This document shows positions 53,248 through 61,102 of a DNA stretch of 64,000 bases, one piece after another. Both the position numbers and the translations under genes were made by a program. Origin of the DNA: Sediminibacterium sp. TEGAF015 (GTDB taxonomy: Bacteria; Bacteroidota; Bacteroidia; Chitinophagales; Chitinophagaceae); contig NZ_AP026683.1 of NCBI RefSeq assembly GCF_025997995.1, positions 682,501-746,500 on the forward strand, given 5' to 3'. The stretch's first letter is position 1; each line of letters starts with the position of its first letter. The notes under the pieces were generated by a model. That model ran no database searches, had not been told where the DNA came from, and saw nothing but the letters and a program-made list of their open reading frames with translations.

Positions 53248-55704
53248 TTATTTGCCGGAGTCTACGCCTACCCTGCTTTGTTCATCTTCCGCACCCCCTC
53301 TTTTTCTGGGTCCAGCGGCTCCCTTTCCTTTACTGAAACGATAGCTGAAAGTGATATTGGCTATCCTGTTATCATTAAACTGTCTGAAGTTGGCATCTAC
53401 CGTACCATATTTGCTTTCCCCTTTAATTTTCTGAGACCAGAAAATATCCCTCACATTCAAGCGAATAGTTCCTTTATTCTTCATGATTTGCTTGCTAACA
53501 CCAATATTGACTAAGCCGAATGGCTTGATTCTAAAAACCCCTTCAATACTTTCAGTTCTATAAAAACCACTAATTTCTGCGCTATAACCTTTATTAAATT
53601 TGAATTGCTGACTAATATTTGCCATAAAGGATGTAGCTGAAATATTTACAAGCGCATTGTTTATGGGACCGGATAGCTGATTATTGGCCACGTTCAGGTA
53701 GATATTTCCACTCCACCATTTGGTATACTGATTGAAAGCATTTACTGACAAACCCAATTGCTCTTGTGTGGCTATATTATCCTGTTTAATAAATGTTTCA
53801 TTCTTACTGTCATCTTGCATGATAACCTGTTGAATCATATCAGTTGTTTTGGTATAATTCAAAGTCGTAGTCAGGAATCCTTTGAATGTATGACTCAATT
53901 CAATATTATGGCTAAACTGAGGTTTCAAATATGGGTTACCTTGTTCATATGTATACCTGTCCAGGAATTCAACAAAAGGATTAAGACTTTGATAATCAGG
54001 CCTTCTGATTCTTTTTCCATAATTTAATACGAAACTATTCTTTTCATTGGCGGCAAACTGTATATAAGCAGTTGGAAAAACCTGAATATAGTTTCTGTTA
54101 AACTGAACATTGGTTGTTTTCTGATCACCTTTAGCTAATGTTTGTTCTGCTCTTACACCTAATTGCAGATTCCACTTTTTATTAATTGCTTTGTTATAAT
54201 TAATATATGCCGCATTGATGTTTTCTCTATAGACAAAATGGTTGCTTCTATTGTAGTCTCTCATAACAACACCATTGGAAATGGTATCATATACTGCGTT
54301 GGCATCGGTGGTTACAAAACTGGTTTTTAGACCTGCCTCCAGTTTGGCATTGTTTTTTAAAGGGTGCACATAGTCTAGCTTTGCTGAATAAATATCAATA
54401 ACTTGAGGAAGTTTGCCCAGTAAACTGTCTGTTTTGGCAATCTTTTGACCCAGACTATTTTGATAAGCATTGTTTAAGTAGAGATTAGTATTCCCGGTAT
54501 AATTGAGGTAATCTGCATCAAAAGTTAATTCACGTCCAGTAGAATCCAGCTGGTGTCTCATATTAAAGTTTAAGCTATTGTTCTTCCATGAATCTGCGTT
54601 AACATTAATGGCAACTGTTTTATTCACCAGTGTATGTTGTGCATTGAATATATCAATATTCCCCACAGAAAACCCTCCTCCCTTATTATTGAATCCGGTA
54701 TATACCAAACCCATGGTTGTTTTATTATTTACATAATAATCTACGCCCAACTTTCCGTTGTAAGAATGATTGTACGTATTTCTATCAGTTATCTGTTCAA
54801 AGAATGAAACAATTTGCTTACTGTTACCATCTATGAATCTCCTGTCTATATCAATGTTCTGAAAACCTATTCTTTCATTTCGGCCAATGTTTCCAAAGAA
54901 ATTGAGCTTGTTTTTTCTATAATTCAATTGTACGTTCTGATTATTACGGGCAAAAACGCCCTGACCGTATCCGGCTGTAACAGAACCATTAAAACCAACC
55001 ACTTTCGACTTCTTGGTTCTGATATTAATTACCCCGGCATTACCTGCAGCATCATACTTGGCAGGAGGATTGGTCATAATTTCAATTTGATCCAATTGAC
55101 TACCCTGTGTATTTTTCAAAAGATTTACCAAATCGGGGCCAGACAGATACGTGGGTCTTCCATCCATATAAATTACCACACCTTCCTTTCCTTTTAAACT
55201 AATATTCCCGTCTTTATCAACAGAAATACCGGGTGATTTCTCTAAAATCTCCATGGCATTGGCTCCAGCATTGGTTGGGGAAGCTTCTACATTTACGATG
55301 GTTCTGTCCGCTTTCATTTCAATTAATGGCTTTTTAGAACTCACGGTAACTTCAGCAAGACCATTTGATTTTACAGATAATTGGATATCCGGTAACATTT
55401 TTGTTGCTGATCCGTTCCATTCAAACGGTCCCGAATAAGCCTTTTCAAAACCAACCATATTGGCTAACAAAAGGTACTTACCACTGCCAACCTGCTGAAA
55501 TCGAAACACTCCAGCTTTATCAGCTAGCGTTGTTTTTACAGTAGAAGAATCTTTGGCAAGCAGTAAACTAACCATGGCGGATTCTATCGGTTGTTGTTTA
55601 TTGAGGACTTTACCCTGTAATTCAGGGCTTTTTTGTTGAGCATTTCCCGCAATCGTAACGATTGAGAGATTCAACAGTAATACGGATTTGAGTAAATTTT
55701 TCAT
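53248..55704 (-). CDS. TonB-linked outer-membrane beta-barrel receptor
   Basis: An 818-residue outer-membrane protein. It has a signal peptide (MKNLLKSVLLLNLSIVTIAGNAQQ), a carboxypeptidase-regulatory-like domain (about 27-110), a plug (VNVEASPTNAGANAMEILEKSPGISVDKDGNISLKGKEGVVIYMDG; about 135-230) and an OMP_b-brl_3-type barrel to the C-terminus. It is not SusC-like and has no SusD partner. The ligand is unknown. The upstream region carries repeated ACATAG elements around a -7 box. Confidence 0.9.
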   Translation of the reverse strand: MKNLLKSVLLLNLSIVTIAGNAQQKSPELQGKVLNKQQPIESAMVSLLLAKDSSTVKTTLADKAGVFRFQQVGSGKYLLLANMVGFEKAYSGPFEWNGSATKMLPDIQLSVKSNGLAEVTVSSKKPLIEMKADRTIVNVEASPTNAGANAMEILEKSPGISVDKDGNISLKGKEGVVIYMDGRPTYLSGPDLVNLLKNTQGSQLDQIEIMTNPPAKYDAAGNAGVINIRTKKSKVVGFNGSVTAGYGQGVFARNNQNVQLNYRKNKLNFFGNIGRNERIGFQNIDIDRRFIDGNSKQIVSFFEQITDRNTYNHSYNGKLGVDYYVNNKTTMGLVYTGFNNKGGGFSVGNIDIFNAQHTLVNKTVAINVNADSWKNNSLNFNMRHQLDSTGRELTFDADYLNYTGNTNLYLNNAYQNSLGQKIAKTDSLLGKLPQVIDIYSAKLDYVHPLKNNAKLEAGLKTSFVTTDANAVYDTISNGVVMRDYNRSNHFVYRENINAAYINYNKAINKKWNLQLGVRAEQTLAKGDQKTTNVQFNRNYIQVFPTAYIQFAANEKNSFVLNYGKRIRRPDYQSLNPFVEFLDRYTYEQGNPYLKPQFSHNIELSHTFKGFLTTTLNYTKTTDMIQQVIMQDDSKNETFIKQDNIATQEQLGLSVNAFNQYTKWWSGNIYLNVANNQLSGPINNALVNISATSFMANISQQFKFNKGYSAEISGFYRTESIEGVFRIKPFGLVNIGVSKQIMKNKGTIRLNVRDIFWSQKIKGESKYGTVDANFRQFNDNRIANITFSYRFSKGKGAAGPRKRGGAEDEQSRVGVDSGK

Positions 55705-55926
55705 TGCACTTATTTATTAATTAGTTCTATGTTTTATTGATTACAAAACAAAACTAACTACTGTGCTTTACATAGTACATTGTTTTAACATAGGCGGTTA
55801 ATAGCAATGCTAAATGGTATCCCCAAAAGGATTAACGGAAATTGTTTTTTCAGAAACTGGTCAAAAATTGATGAAAACCTAATAAAAACATCATCAACAA
55901 TAAGTCATTACAGAAGTAACTACTAA
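55705..55926. other. Intergenic region with repeated ACATAG elements and a -7 box
   Basis: 222 bases between lgt and the receptor gene. A minus-strand -7 element TAGTTTTG lies at 55756-55749, 45 bases before the receptor start, without a normal -33 box. Around it are CTATGTT (55727-55733), TACATAGTACAT (55769-55780) and AACATAG (55787-55793), forming direct and inverted repeats. This looks like an operator for an unlinked regulator. The rest of the region (55800-55926) shows nothing I can name. Confidence 0.35.
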
Positions 55927-57075
55927 CTACTTATTGGCACCCTGAATCTTATTGAAATAACGCCAGCTAATAATACCAGCTATTACGAGTACTGCTGAAA
56001 TAAGCTCTGCCTGAGTAGGATTGAAGGGTAGATTATATTCCGTATTTACTCTGATTTTTTCAATAAAAAATCTTTCTAATCCATTAAAAATCAAATAAAT
56101 ACTAAATAGCTGACCGGGTATTTTTATTTTATTTCTAAGGAAAATCAGTACGCCGAATAATGCAAAACAAATTAGCAATTCATAAAGCGGTGTTGGATAT
56201 ACCGGAATAGGTAGCTGATTGCAATAAGGCCCAGCACAACCAGGAATGGCAACGCCATCTTGTACAACATTGTGCGGATAGGTATATGACCAGAAAAAAT
56301 CGGGTAACCATTTGTATGGATTGGGTGCAGGATTGGCTATACCCCAATCTCCATCACCACTAATCTGACAGCCTATTCTTCCAAAGGCATAAGCAAACAT
56401 CATGGTGGGAGCAAATGCATCCAATAAAGGAATTAGAGCTATTTTATTTTTACGGGCATACCAGATGATGGCAGCACCTGCACAAATTAATCCCCCATAA
56501 AAAGTAAGACCACTAAAGGCAATAAGAGAGCCAATTGGATCAGCTGCAAACTCATTCCAGTTTTCCAGGTTATGAAAAATTTTAGCACCTAGAAATCCAA
56601 ATAGGGCTGCATAAATAACAATATCTCCTACCCTGTCTTGCGGCCAGATTCGAATGATTCTTTCCTCTGGGGTATTCAATTGCACTTTCTTTTTTTCCCA
56701 CCATTTAAGCAAGCCAAAACCCAATGCAGCAAGCATTCCTGTCAGAAAGTTTCCTTCCCCAGATAAAATAAAAGCCTGTGGATCTTGTAAAGCATCTTTA
56801 ATAGTAAAAGCCCCAATAATTTTATATCCGAATAAAAATCCCATCACCCCGTTGGTGATTAATTCAGAAAGGCTTGCTGGCTCACCAATTTTTATCTTCT
56901 CCTCTGTAAATTGAAACAGTCCTTGTTTCTGTTTCCTTCTCAACTCCATGGATAAAATCCATGCAGAAAGAATAAACGAAATCGCTACAAAAAAACCGAA
57001 ACTATTAATGAGTTTAAGACCGTTGATTTCAATACCAAATAAATCTTTGAAAGCGTAGTATAAATTAGGATACAT
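55927..57075 (-). CDS. lgt: Prolipoprotein diacylglyceryl transferase
   Basis: A 382-residue membrane protein that moves diacylglycerol from phosphatidylglycerol to lipoprotein Cys. It has seven to eight transmembrane helices, the FYGGLICAG segment (canonical HGG region), AYAFGRIGCQISGDGDWG and PTPLYE near the C-terminus. The usual GRxGNFxNxE signature is altered, with Cys for Asn in GRIGC. An extra Cys-containing loop follows (about 270-290). The ATG at 57075 is preferred over the TTG at 57102. The many lipoproteins in the window would be substrates. Confidence 0.87.
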   Translation of the reverse strand: MYPNLYYAFKDLFGIEINGLKLINSFGFFVAISFILSAWILSMELRRKQKQGLFQFTEEKIKIGEPASLSELITNGVMGFLFGYKIIGAFTIKDALQDPQAFILSGEGNFLTGMLAALGFGLLKWWEKKKVQLNTPEERIIRIWPQDRVGDIVIYAALFGFLGAKIFHNLENWNEFAADPIGSLIAFSGLTFYGGLICAGAAIIWYARKNKIALIPLLDAFAPTMMFAYAFGRIGCQISGDGDWGIANPAPNPYKWLPDFFWSYTYPHNVVQDGVAIPGCAGPYCNQLPIPVYPTPLYELLICFALFGVLIFLRNKIKIPGQLFSIYLIFNGLERFFIEKIRVNTEYNLPFNPTQAELISAVLVIAGIISWRYFNKIQGANK

Positions 57076-57118
57076 AAAGCTGTGCGATAAGATATTGTGC
57101 AATGATAATCAGAAAATA

Positions 57119-57151
57119 GCAAAAAAAGCAAGGCCTCACAAAAGTGAGGCC
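57119..57151 (-). terminator. Terminator after the bacilliredoxin gene
   Basis: An 8 bp perfect stem (GGCCTCAC/GTGAGGCC, 4-base loop) is followed on the minus strand by TTGCTTTTTTT. Confidence 0.85.
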
Positions 57152-57187
57152 CATACTTACTAACCCATCTAAAAACAAATTACGAAA

Positions 57188-57604
57188 TTAATTGCAATGA
57201 GCATCGAATGCTGCAATTAAATGTTGAGCAATGGCTTGCGCTGGTCTTCCTTCAATCTGGTGTCTTTCTACCATTGTTACCAGTTCTCCATTCTTAAATA
57301 AAGCAATGGCTGGTGAAGAAGGAGGATGCGGCAATAAATGCTCACGAATCTTATTAACGGCTTCTACATCAAATCCTGCGAAGCTGGTCATTAAACGATC
57401 TGGACGCTTGGTTGCATTTTGTACAGCCATTAAAACTCCTGGTCTGCAGGCACCTGCTGCACAACCACAAACAGAATTGATCACTACCAATGTAGTTCCC
57501 TCCTGTTGCAAAGTCTGGTCTACCTCTGCTGCAGTTAGCAATTCGCCAAAACCCTCGTCTGTTAACTCTGCCTTCATTGGCAATACTATTTCTGCTGGAT
57601 ACAT
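57188..57604 (-). CDS. BrxA/BrxB-family bacilliredoxin
   Basis: A 138-residue thioredoxin-fold protein of the YphP/YqiW family (DUF1094). The active site is the CGC motif in VCGCAAGACRPG. Family members reduce bacillithiol-protein mixed disulfides. The ATG at 57604 (MYPAEIVLPMKAELTDEGF) is supported by the promoter at 57623-57653, which lies upstream of it and overlaps the alternative TTG at 57625. Confidence 0.93.
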   Translation of the reverse strand: MYPAEIVLPMKAELTDEGFGELLTAAEVDQTLQQEGTTLVVINSVCGCAAGACRPGVLMAVQNATKRPDRLMTSFAGFDVEAVNKIREHLLPHPPSSPAIALFKNGELVTMVERHQIEGRPAQAIAQHLIAAFDAHCN

Positions 57605-57622
57605 AATTTCAATTTTGGAGGT

Positions 57623-57653
57623 CAAAGTTACAACAATCCATTAAATAAACCAA
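57623..57653 (-). promoter_or_regulatory. Sigma-A-type promoter of the bacilliredoxin gene
   Basis: On the minus strand TTG (57653-57651), a 20 bp spacer and TAACTTTG (57630-57623) give an exact consensus, 18 bases before the ATG. It decides the start codon. Confidence 0.75.
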
Positions 57654-57814
57654 TGGGTAATCAAAAATACAGCCAGAATGGCATGTTAAAATTTTATTTA
57701 TGCCTTTGTGGCATTTAAAATACTTCGCTAGATGCCAAATTGTTTTATTTTCCGGGATGGAATAAGCTTTGATGGTATAACAGAAAATATGTTAACCATT
57801 CAAAAATTATAACC

Positions 57815-58234
57815 ATGGCAATTTTAAAACAAACCAACACCCATTTATTCGATGAGTTATTCAATTCTTTCCCTACCGGATTTGTAAATCCAGCAAACAA
57901 TGGTTATCCGGTAGCTGCAGTAAACATCCATGAAACCGCCGATGCTTTTCACCTTGAATTAAATGCACCTGGCAGAAAAAAAGAAGACTTCTCTATTCAG
58001 GTTGATAAGGGATTATTGACTATTTCTTATGAGAAGAAAGATGCATTGGAAGAAAAAAATTATACAACCATTCGCAGGGAATTTACTTATAAAAGCTTCA
58101 AGAGAAGTTTTTCAGTAGATGAAAAAATTAATACTGAAGGCATTCAGGCCAGTTACGAAAATGGTGTATTAAAATTATTACTTCCTAAAAAAGAAGAAGT
58201 AAAAAATTCACCACGTTTAATTTCAATTAATTAA
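57815..58234 (+). CDS. Small heat shock protein (Hsp20/alpha-crystallin)
   Basis: A 139-residue holdase chaperone. The alpha-crystallin domain spans about 35-125 and includes VAAVNIHETADAFHLELNAPGRKKEDFSIQVDKGLLTISYEKK, ending with the beta-9 segment ASYENGVLKLLLPK. The A-x-x-x-N-G-V-L signature is intact. A single-gene unit with a strong terminator. The 189 bp upstream show no clear sigma-A box on this strand, which fits control by an alternative sigma or heat-shock regulator. Confidence 0.94.
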   Translation: MAILKQTNTHLFDELFNSFPTGFVNPANNGYPVAAVNIHETADAFHLELNAPGRKKEDFSIQVDKGLLTISYEKKDALEEKNYTTIRREFTYKSFKRSFSVDEKINTEGIQASYENGVLKLLLPKKEEVKNSPRLISIN

Positions 58235-58259
58235 GCGAAAATTCAATCCCCTATTTACA

Positions 58260-58289
58260 GGCTCCGAAATAAAATCGGAGCCTTTTTTT
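58260..58289 (+). terminator. Terminator after hsp20
   Basis: An 8 bp perfect stem (GGCTCCGA/TCGGAGCC) with a 7-base loop is followed by seven T residues. Confidence 0.92.
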
Positions 58290-58295
58290 CTGTCA

Positions 58296-58502
58296 CTAAG
58301 ATTTTTTAGAGCAAGTATTAATGCCAAACAAAGTGTACAGAGGACAGAAACTTACCAGACTTGTTAATACAAATACGCCGGCCAAAGCTAAAAGTACAAT
58401 GCCGAATGTTCCAGAAATAATCTCTTTGTAGTACAATCCTGCAACTACTGCAGCAACAATAACTCGTATAGTTTTATCCACAGATCCCATATTCTTTTTC
58501 AT
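58296..58502 (-). CDS. DUF2892-family small membrane protein
   Basis: A 68-residue protein starting at the ATG at 58502 (MKKNMGSVDKTIRVIVAAVVAG). Two transmembrane helices and the ending SFCPLYTLFGINTC match DUF2892 (YgaP-C-like). Some relatives are fused to rhodanese domains, suggesting sulfur metabolism, but the role is unknown. The longer frame from 58547 adds a non-family N-terminus and is rejected. Confidence 0.86.
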   Translation of the reverse strand: MKKNMGSVDKTIRVIVAAVVAGLYYKEIISGTFGIVLLALAGVFVLTSLVSFCPLYTLFGINTCSKKS

Positions 58503-58596
58503 ATCAAATGTTTTCTTGAATTTACAAATTATTTTAGATAACATCAATTGTAATATTTGAACTGTTTTGATGACTTATGTTTTAAATTTTAGTTTC

Positions 58597-59448
58597 ATGA
58601 AATGGATATTGGGTCTTTTGATTGGCTTGTTCAGCATAGATGCGCATGCTCAGTCATCTGGCAGCAGTGTGTTATGGGAAATCAGTGGAAAAGAGCTTAC
58701 AAGTCCTTCCTATTTATTCGGCACTTTCCATATGCTATGTGCCACAGATTATACAATGAGTGAAGGTTTAAAGCAAAAACTACTTAAGACCAATCAACTC
58801 TATCTTGAAGTAGACATAACAAAACCTGGTTTGCAACAGGAACTCATGACACAAATGATGCTTACTGAGACATCATTAGACAAAGAGCTTGGAACAGATT
58901 TTCATATAGCAGATCAGGCATTTCAGAAAATTACAGGCTTGTCTTTAAGCCTTTTTAAACAATTCAAACCTTTTGTAAGCATCAGTATGCTTGCTTTACA
59001 AACACTGAATTGTCCGGATAAAATTCAACCTGAAACAATATTATCCAATTTGGCCAAAAATGCAAAGATAAGAATTGGGGGATTGGAAACCGTAGCAGAG
59101 CAGGCTGCCGCTATAAATGCAGAACCTTTAGACAGTCAGATTACCTCTTTAAAGAAAATGATTCTGCAATTTGAGCGTTCAAAAAAAGAAATGAATGAAC
59201 TGGTAAGGGTTTACCAATTGAATAATGCTGATAGTATTTATGCTTACTTACAAACCCAATCTATGTCTACTGAATTTGAACAAACTATGCTTATCAGGCG
59301 AAACCGAAACTGGATACCCAAAATGCTCAATGCTATGCAAAGCGCTCCTACTTTTTTTGCGGTTGGTGCCGGACATTTGGGAGGAAAAGAAGGATTACTT
59401 GTACTGCTGAAAGAAAAAGGATACCAACTGAAACCTTTAGAACTTTGA
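58597..59448 (+). CDS. TraB/GumN-family secreted protein
   Basis: A 283-residue protein from the ATG at 58597, beginning with a signal peptide (MKWILGLLIGLFSIDAHAQ). TraB/GumN-fold landmarks are SGKELTSPSYLFGTFHMLC, LYLEVDI, GGLETVAEQ and the C-terminal FFAVGAGHLGGKEGLLVLL. The conserved GTFH and GAGHL histidines could bind metal, in line with a proposed metallopeptidase relation to EreA. The upstream ATG at 58567 would extend the signal peptide. It is four bases from the sigma-factor gene. Confidence 0.87.
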   Translation: MKWILGLLIGLFSIDAHAQSSGSSVLWEISGKELTSPSYLFGTFHMLCATDYTMSEGLKQKLLKTNQLYLEVDITKPGLQQELMTQMMLTETSLDKELGTDFHIADQAFQKITGLSLSLFKQFKPFVSISMLALQTLNCPDKIQPETILSNLAKNAKIRIGGLETVAEQAAAINAEPLDSQITSLKKMILQFERSKKEMNELVRVYQLNNADSIYAYLQTQSMSTEFEQTMLIRRNRNWIPKMLNAMQSAPTFFAVGAGHLGGKEGLLVLLKEKGYQLKPLEL

Positions 59449-59452
59449 AACA

Positions 59453-59956
59453 ATGACTGAATCGGAAAAGGAATTCCTGCATCAATTAAATGAACACCAG
59501 AAAATCATTCATAAGGTGTGCAATTTATATATGCAGTTTCCAGAAGATAAGGAAGACCTGTTTCAGGAAGTTACTTTACAAGCATGGAAAGCATATCATA
59601 AGTTCAGAGGGGATTCAAAATTTTCAACCTGGCTGTACCGTGTTGCCTTAAACACTGCTATTACTTTTTTCAGAAAAGATAAGCGCACGAATTTTATTGA
59701 TACAGTTGCTGAAATTCCTGAAAAATCTTTTTCGAATGAGAAGGATCCTGTAGAAGAACAAATAAAAGCCATGTATATGGCAATAGGAGAATTATCCAAA
59801 ATTGACAAAGCCATCATAATGCTTTATCTGGAAGACTATAGTTATGCCGAAATCAGTGATATTATTGGGATCACAGCCAACAATATTGCCGTTAAAATGA
59901 ACAGAATTAAAGGAAAACTTAGAGAAGCAACTTTAAAAAAAATCCAAACCTTTTAA
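59453..59956 (+). CDS. ECF-type RNA polymerase sigma factor
   Basis: A 167-residue sigma-70 family protein. Region 2 spans about 20-90 (EDLFQEVTLQAWKAYHKFRGDSKFSTWLYRVALNTAITFFRKD) and region 4 about 115-162 (IDKAIIMLYLEDYSYAEISDIIGITANNIAVKMNRIKGKLRE). It lies between a GumN-family gene and a membrane-protein gene. The latter may be its anti-sigma factor, although it lacks a recognisable anti-sigma domain. Confidence 0.92.
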   Translation: MTESEKEFLHQLNEHQKIIHKVCNLYMQFPEDKEDLFQEVTLQAWKAYHKFRGDSKFSTWLYRVALNTAITFFRKDKRTNFIDTVAEIPEKSFSNEKDPVEEQIKAMYMAIGELSKIDKAIIMLYLEDYSYAEISDIIGITANNIAVKMNRIKGKLREATLKKIQTF

Positions 59957-59966
59957 ATGAAAAATC

Positions 59967-60599
59967 ATGGAACTAGATGAACTGAAAGGACAATTGAATC
60001 AGCAGCTGCTCAGTGGTTTCTCAAATAAAACTGAAAATAAACTGGCAGAATTAATGAATGGGAAAGCCTGTTCCTTATTATGTAAAATTAAAAAGAGCAT
60101 ATTATTTGAAATAACCTGTTGCATTATTGGCATAGTGGGAGCCCTCTACATTTCACTCACCTATCAGGTAGCTCAGGTGAGAATTTATTTTGCAATTTTT
60201 GGGATGCTGTTTGTTCCTCTCGGTTTTGTACTCTGGTATTTATTCAGAAAAATTGTTGCTTTTGAAAATCTGCTCTTACCTGTAAAAAACAACTTAAAAG
60301 AGTTAATAGACCTTTTAAGTTTATTTGAAAAGCGGTATTTTCAATTCAACATGGCTTTATTACCTATATGTTTCTTTTTTGCGCTGGCATTAGGTCTACA
60401 GAAGAATGCATCGGTTCAGGAAATTGATAAGTTATACATAAAGCTCAAGGGCATTACCAGCTATTACTGGATTATCATTATAGCCTATGTATCCATAACA
60501 ATGGTAGCATTGGTTTATTTTACCAAATGGTATATCAAGAAATTATACGGTAATTATATCAATCAGCTAAAACAACTGCTGGCAGAATTAAAAGAGTAA
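59967..60599 (+). CDS. Membrane protein, possible partner of the ECF sigma factor
   Basis: A 210-residue protein. A 45-residue cytoplasmic N-terminus is followed by four predicted helices (about 47-65, 70-90, 125-142 and 160-185) and a charged tail. No named family is recognised. Being 10 bases downstream of the sigma-factor gene suggests a regulatory partnership, as do the small soluble head and membrane body. No HxxxCxxC zinc motif typical of ZAS anti-sigma factors is present. Confidence 0.7.
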   Translation: MELDELKGQLNQQLLSGFSNKTENKLAELMNGKACSLLCKIKKSILFEITCCIIGIVGALYISLTYQVAQVRIYFAIFGMLFVPLGFVLWYLFRKIVAFENLLLPVKNNLKELIDLLSLFEKRYFQFNMALLPICFFFALALGLQKNASVQEIDKLYIKLKGITSYYWIIIIAYVSITMVALVYFTKWYIKKLYGNYINQLKQLLAELKE

Positions 60600-60608
60600 G
60601 GATTGACA

Positions 60609-61064
60609 TTATTCTGCGCATCCAGATTTTCTGCGCGTATCAATAATGTATTGAATCCGCCATTTATCATTGTTGCGCACTAACTGAAATGAGTTGACAC
60701 CACAATGGCTGAATTCCGTTCTTCTGAAAAACCGATAAGGTGTCCAAACCGTTGCTAGCGGTCCATCTACTTTTACTACATCAAATACAATTCTTTCATC
60801 TGCAAGACCTTTGGGTAAATTAGACACTTGTTTTACAAAACCAGCAACTGAATCTGTTCTCACTATCAGCTTCCCTTCTTTATTAGTAGTAATAGTTTGC
60901 ATGATTGCATTATCAGCAAAACAGTCCTGCAACATGGCTCCGTCTGCCTCCATCATAGCAAAAAACATTTTACGGATGGTAGATTTCACAGAGTCTTCTG
61001 CTGATTGAGCATTTGCAGCCATCGAAAACGCACTCATCACAATAAACAGAAAATATTTTTTCAT
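60609..61064 (-). CDS. Secreted NTF2-like (SnoaL-type) protein
   Basis: A 151-residue protein with a Sec signal peptide (MKKYFLFIVMSAFSMAANAQ). The mature part has the NTF2-like cone fold pattern: VKSTIRKMFFAMMEADGAMLQDCFADNAIMQT at the start and a final strand NDKWRIQYIIDTRRK. Family members are ligand-binding or isomerase-like proteins of mostly unknown role. It is a convergent neighbour of the sigma-factor operon. Confidence 0.82.
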   Translation of the reverse strand: MKKYFLFIVMSAFSMAANAQSAEDSVKSTIRKMFFAMMEADGAMLQDCFADNAIMQTITTNKEGKLIVRTDSVAGFVKQVSNLPKGLADERIVFDVVKVDGPLATVWTPYRFFRRTEFSHCGVNSFQLVRNNDKWRIQYIIDTRRKSGCAE

Positions 61065-61102
61065 AGCAATGATTTAAATCCAAAAAAATAAAAAAAAAAG
61101 CC

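Noticed and set aside
57231-57644. 137-codon plus-strand frame opposite the bacilliredoxin gene
   Set aside because: The minus-strand gene is a clear family member with promoter and terminator, and the plus frame shows no protein-like conservation.
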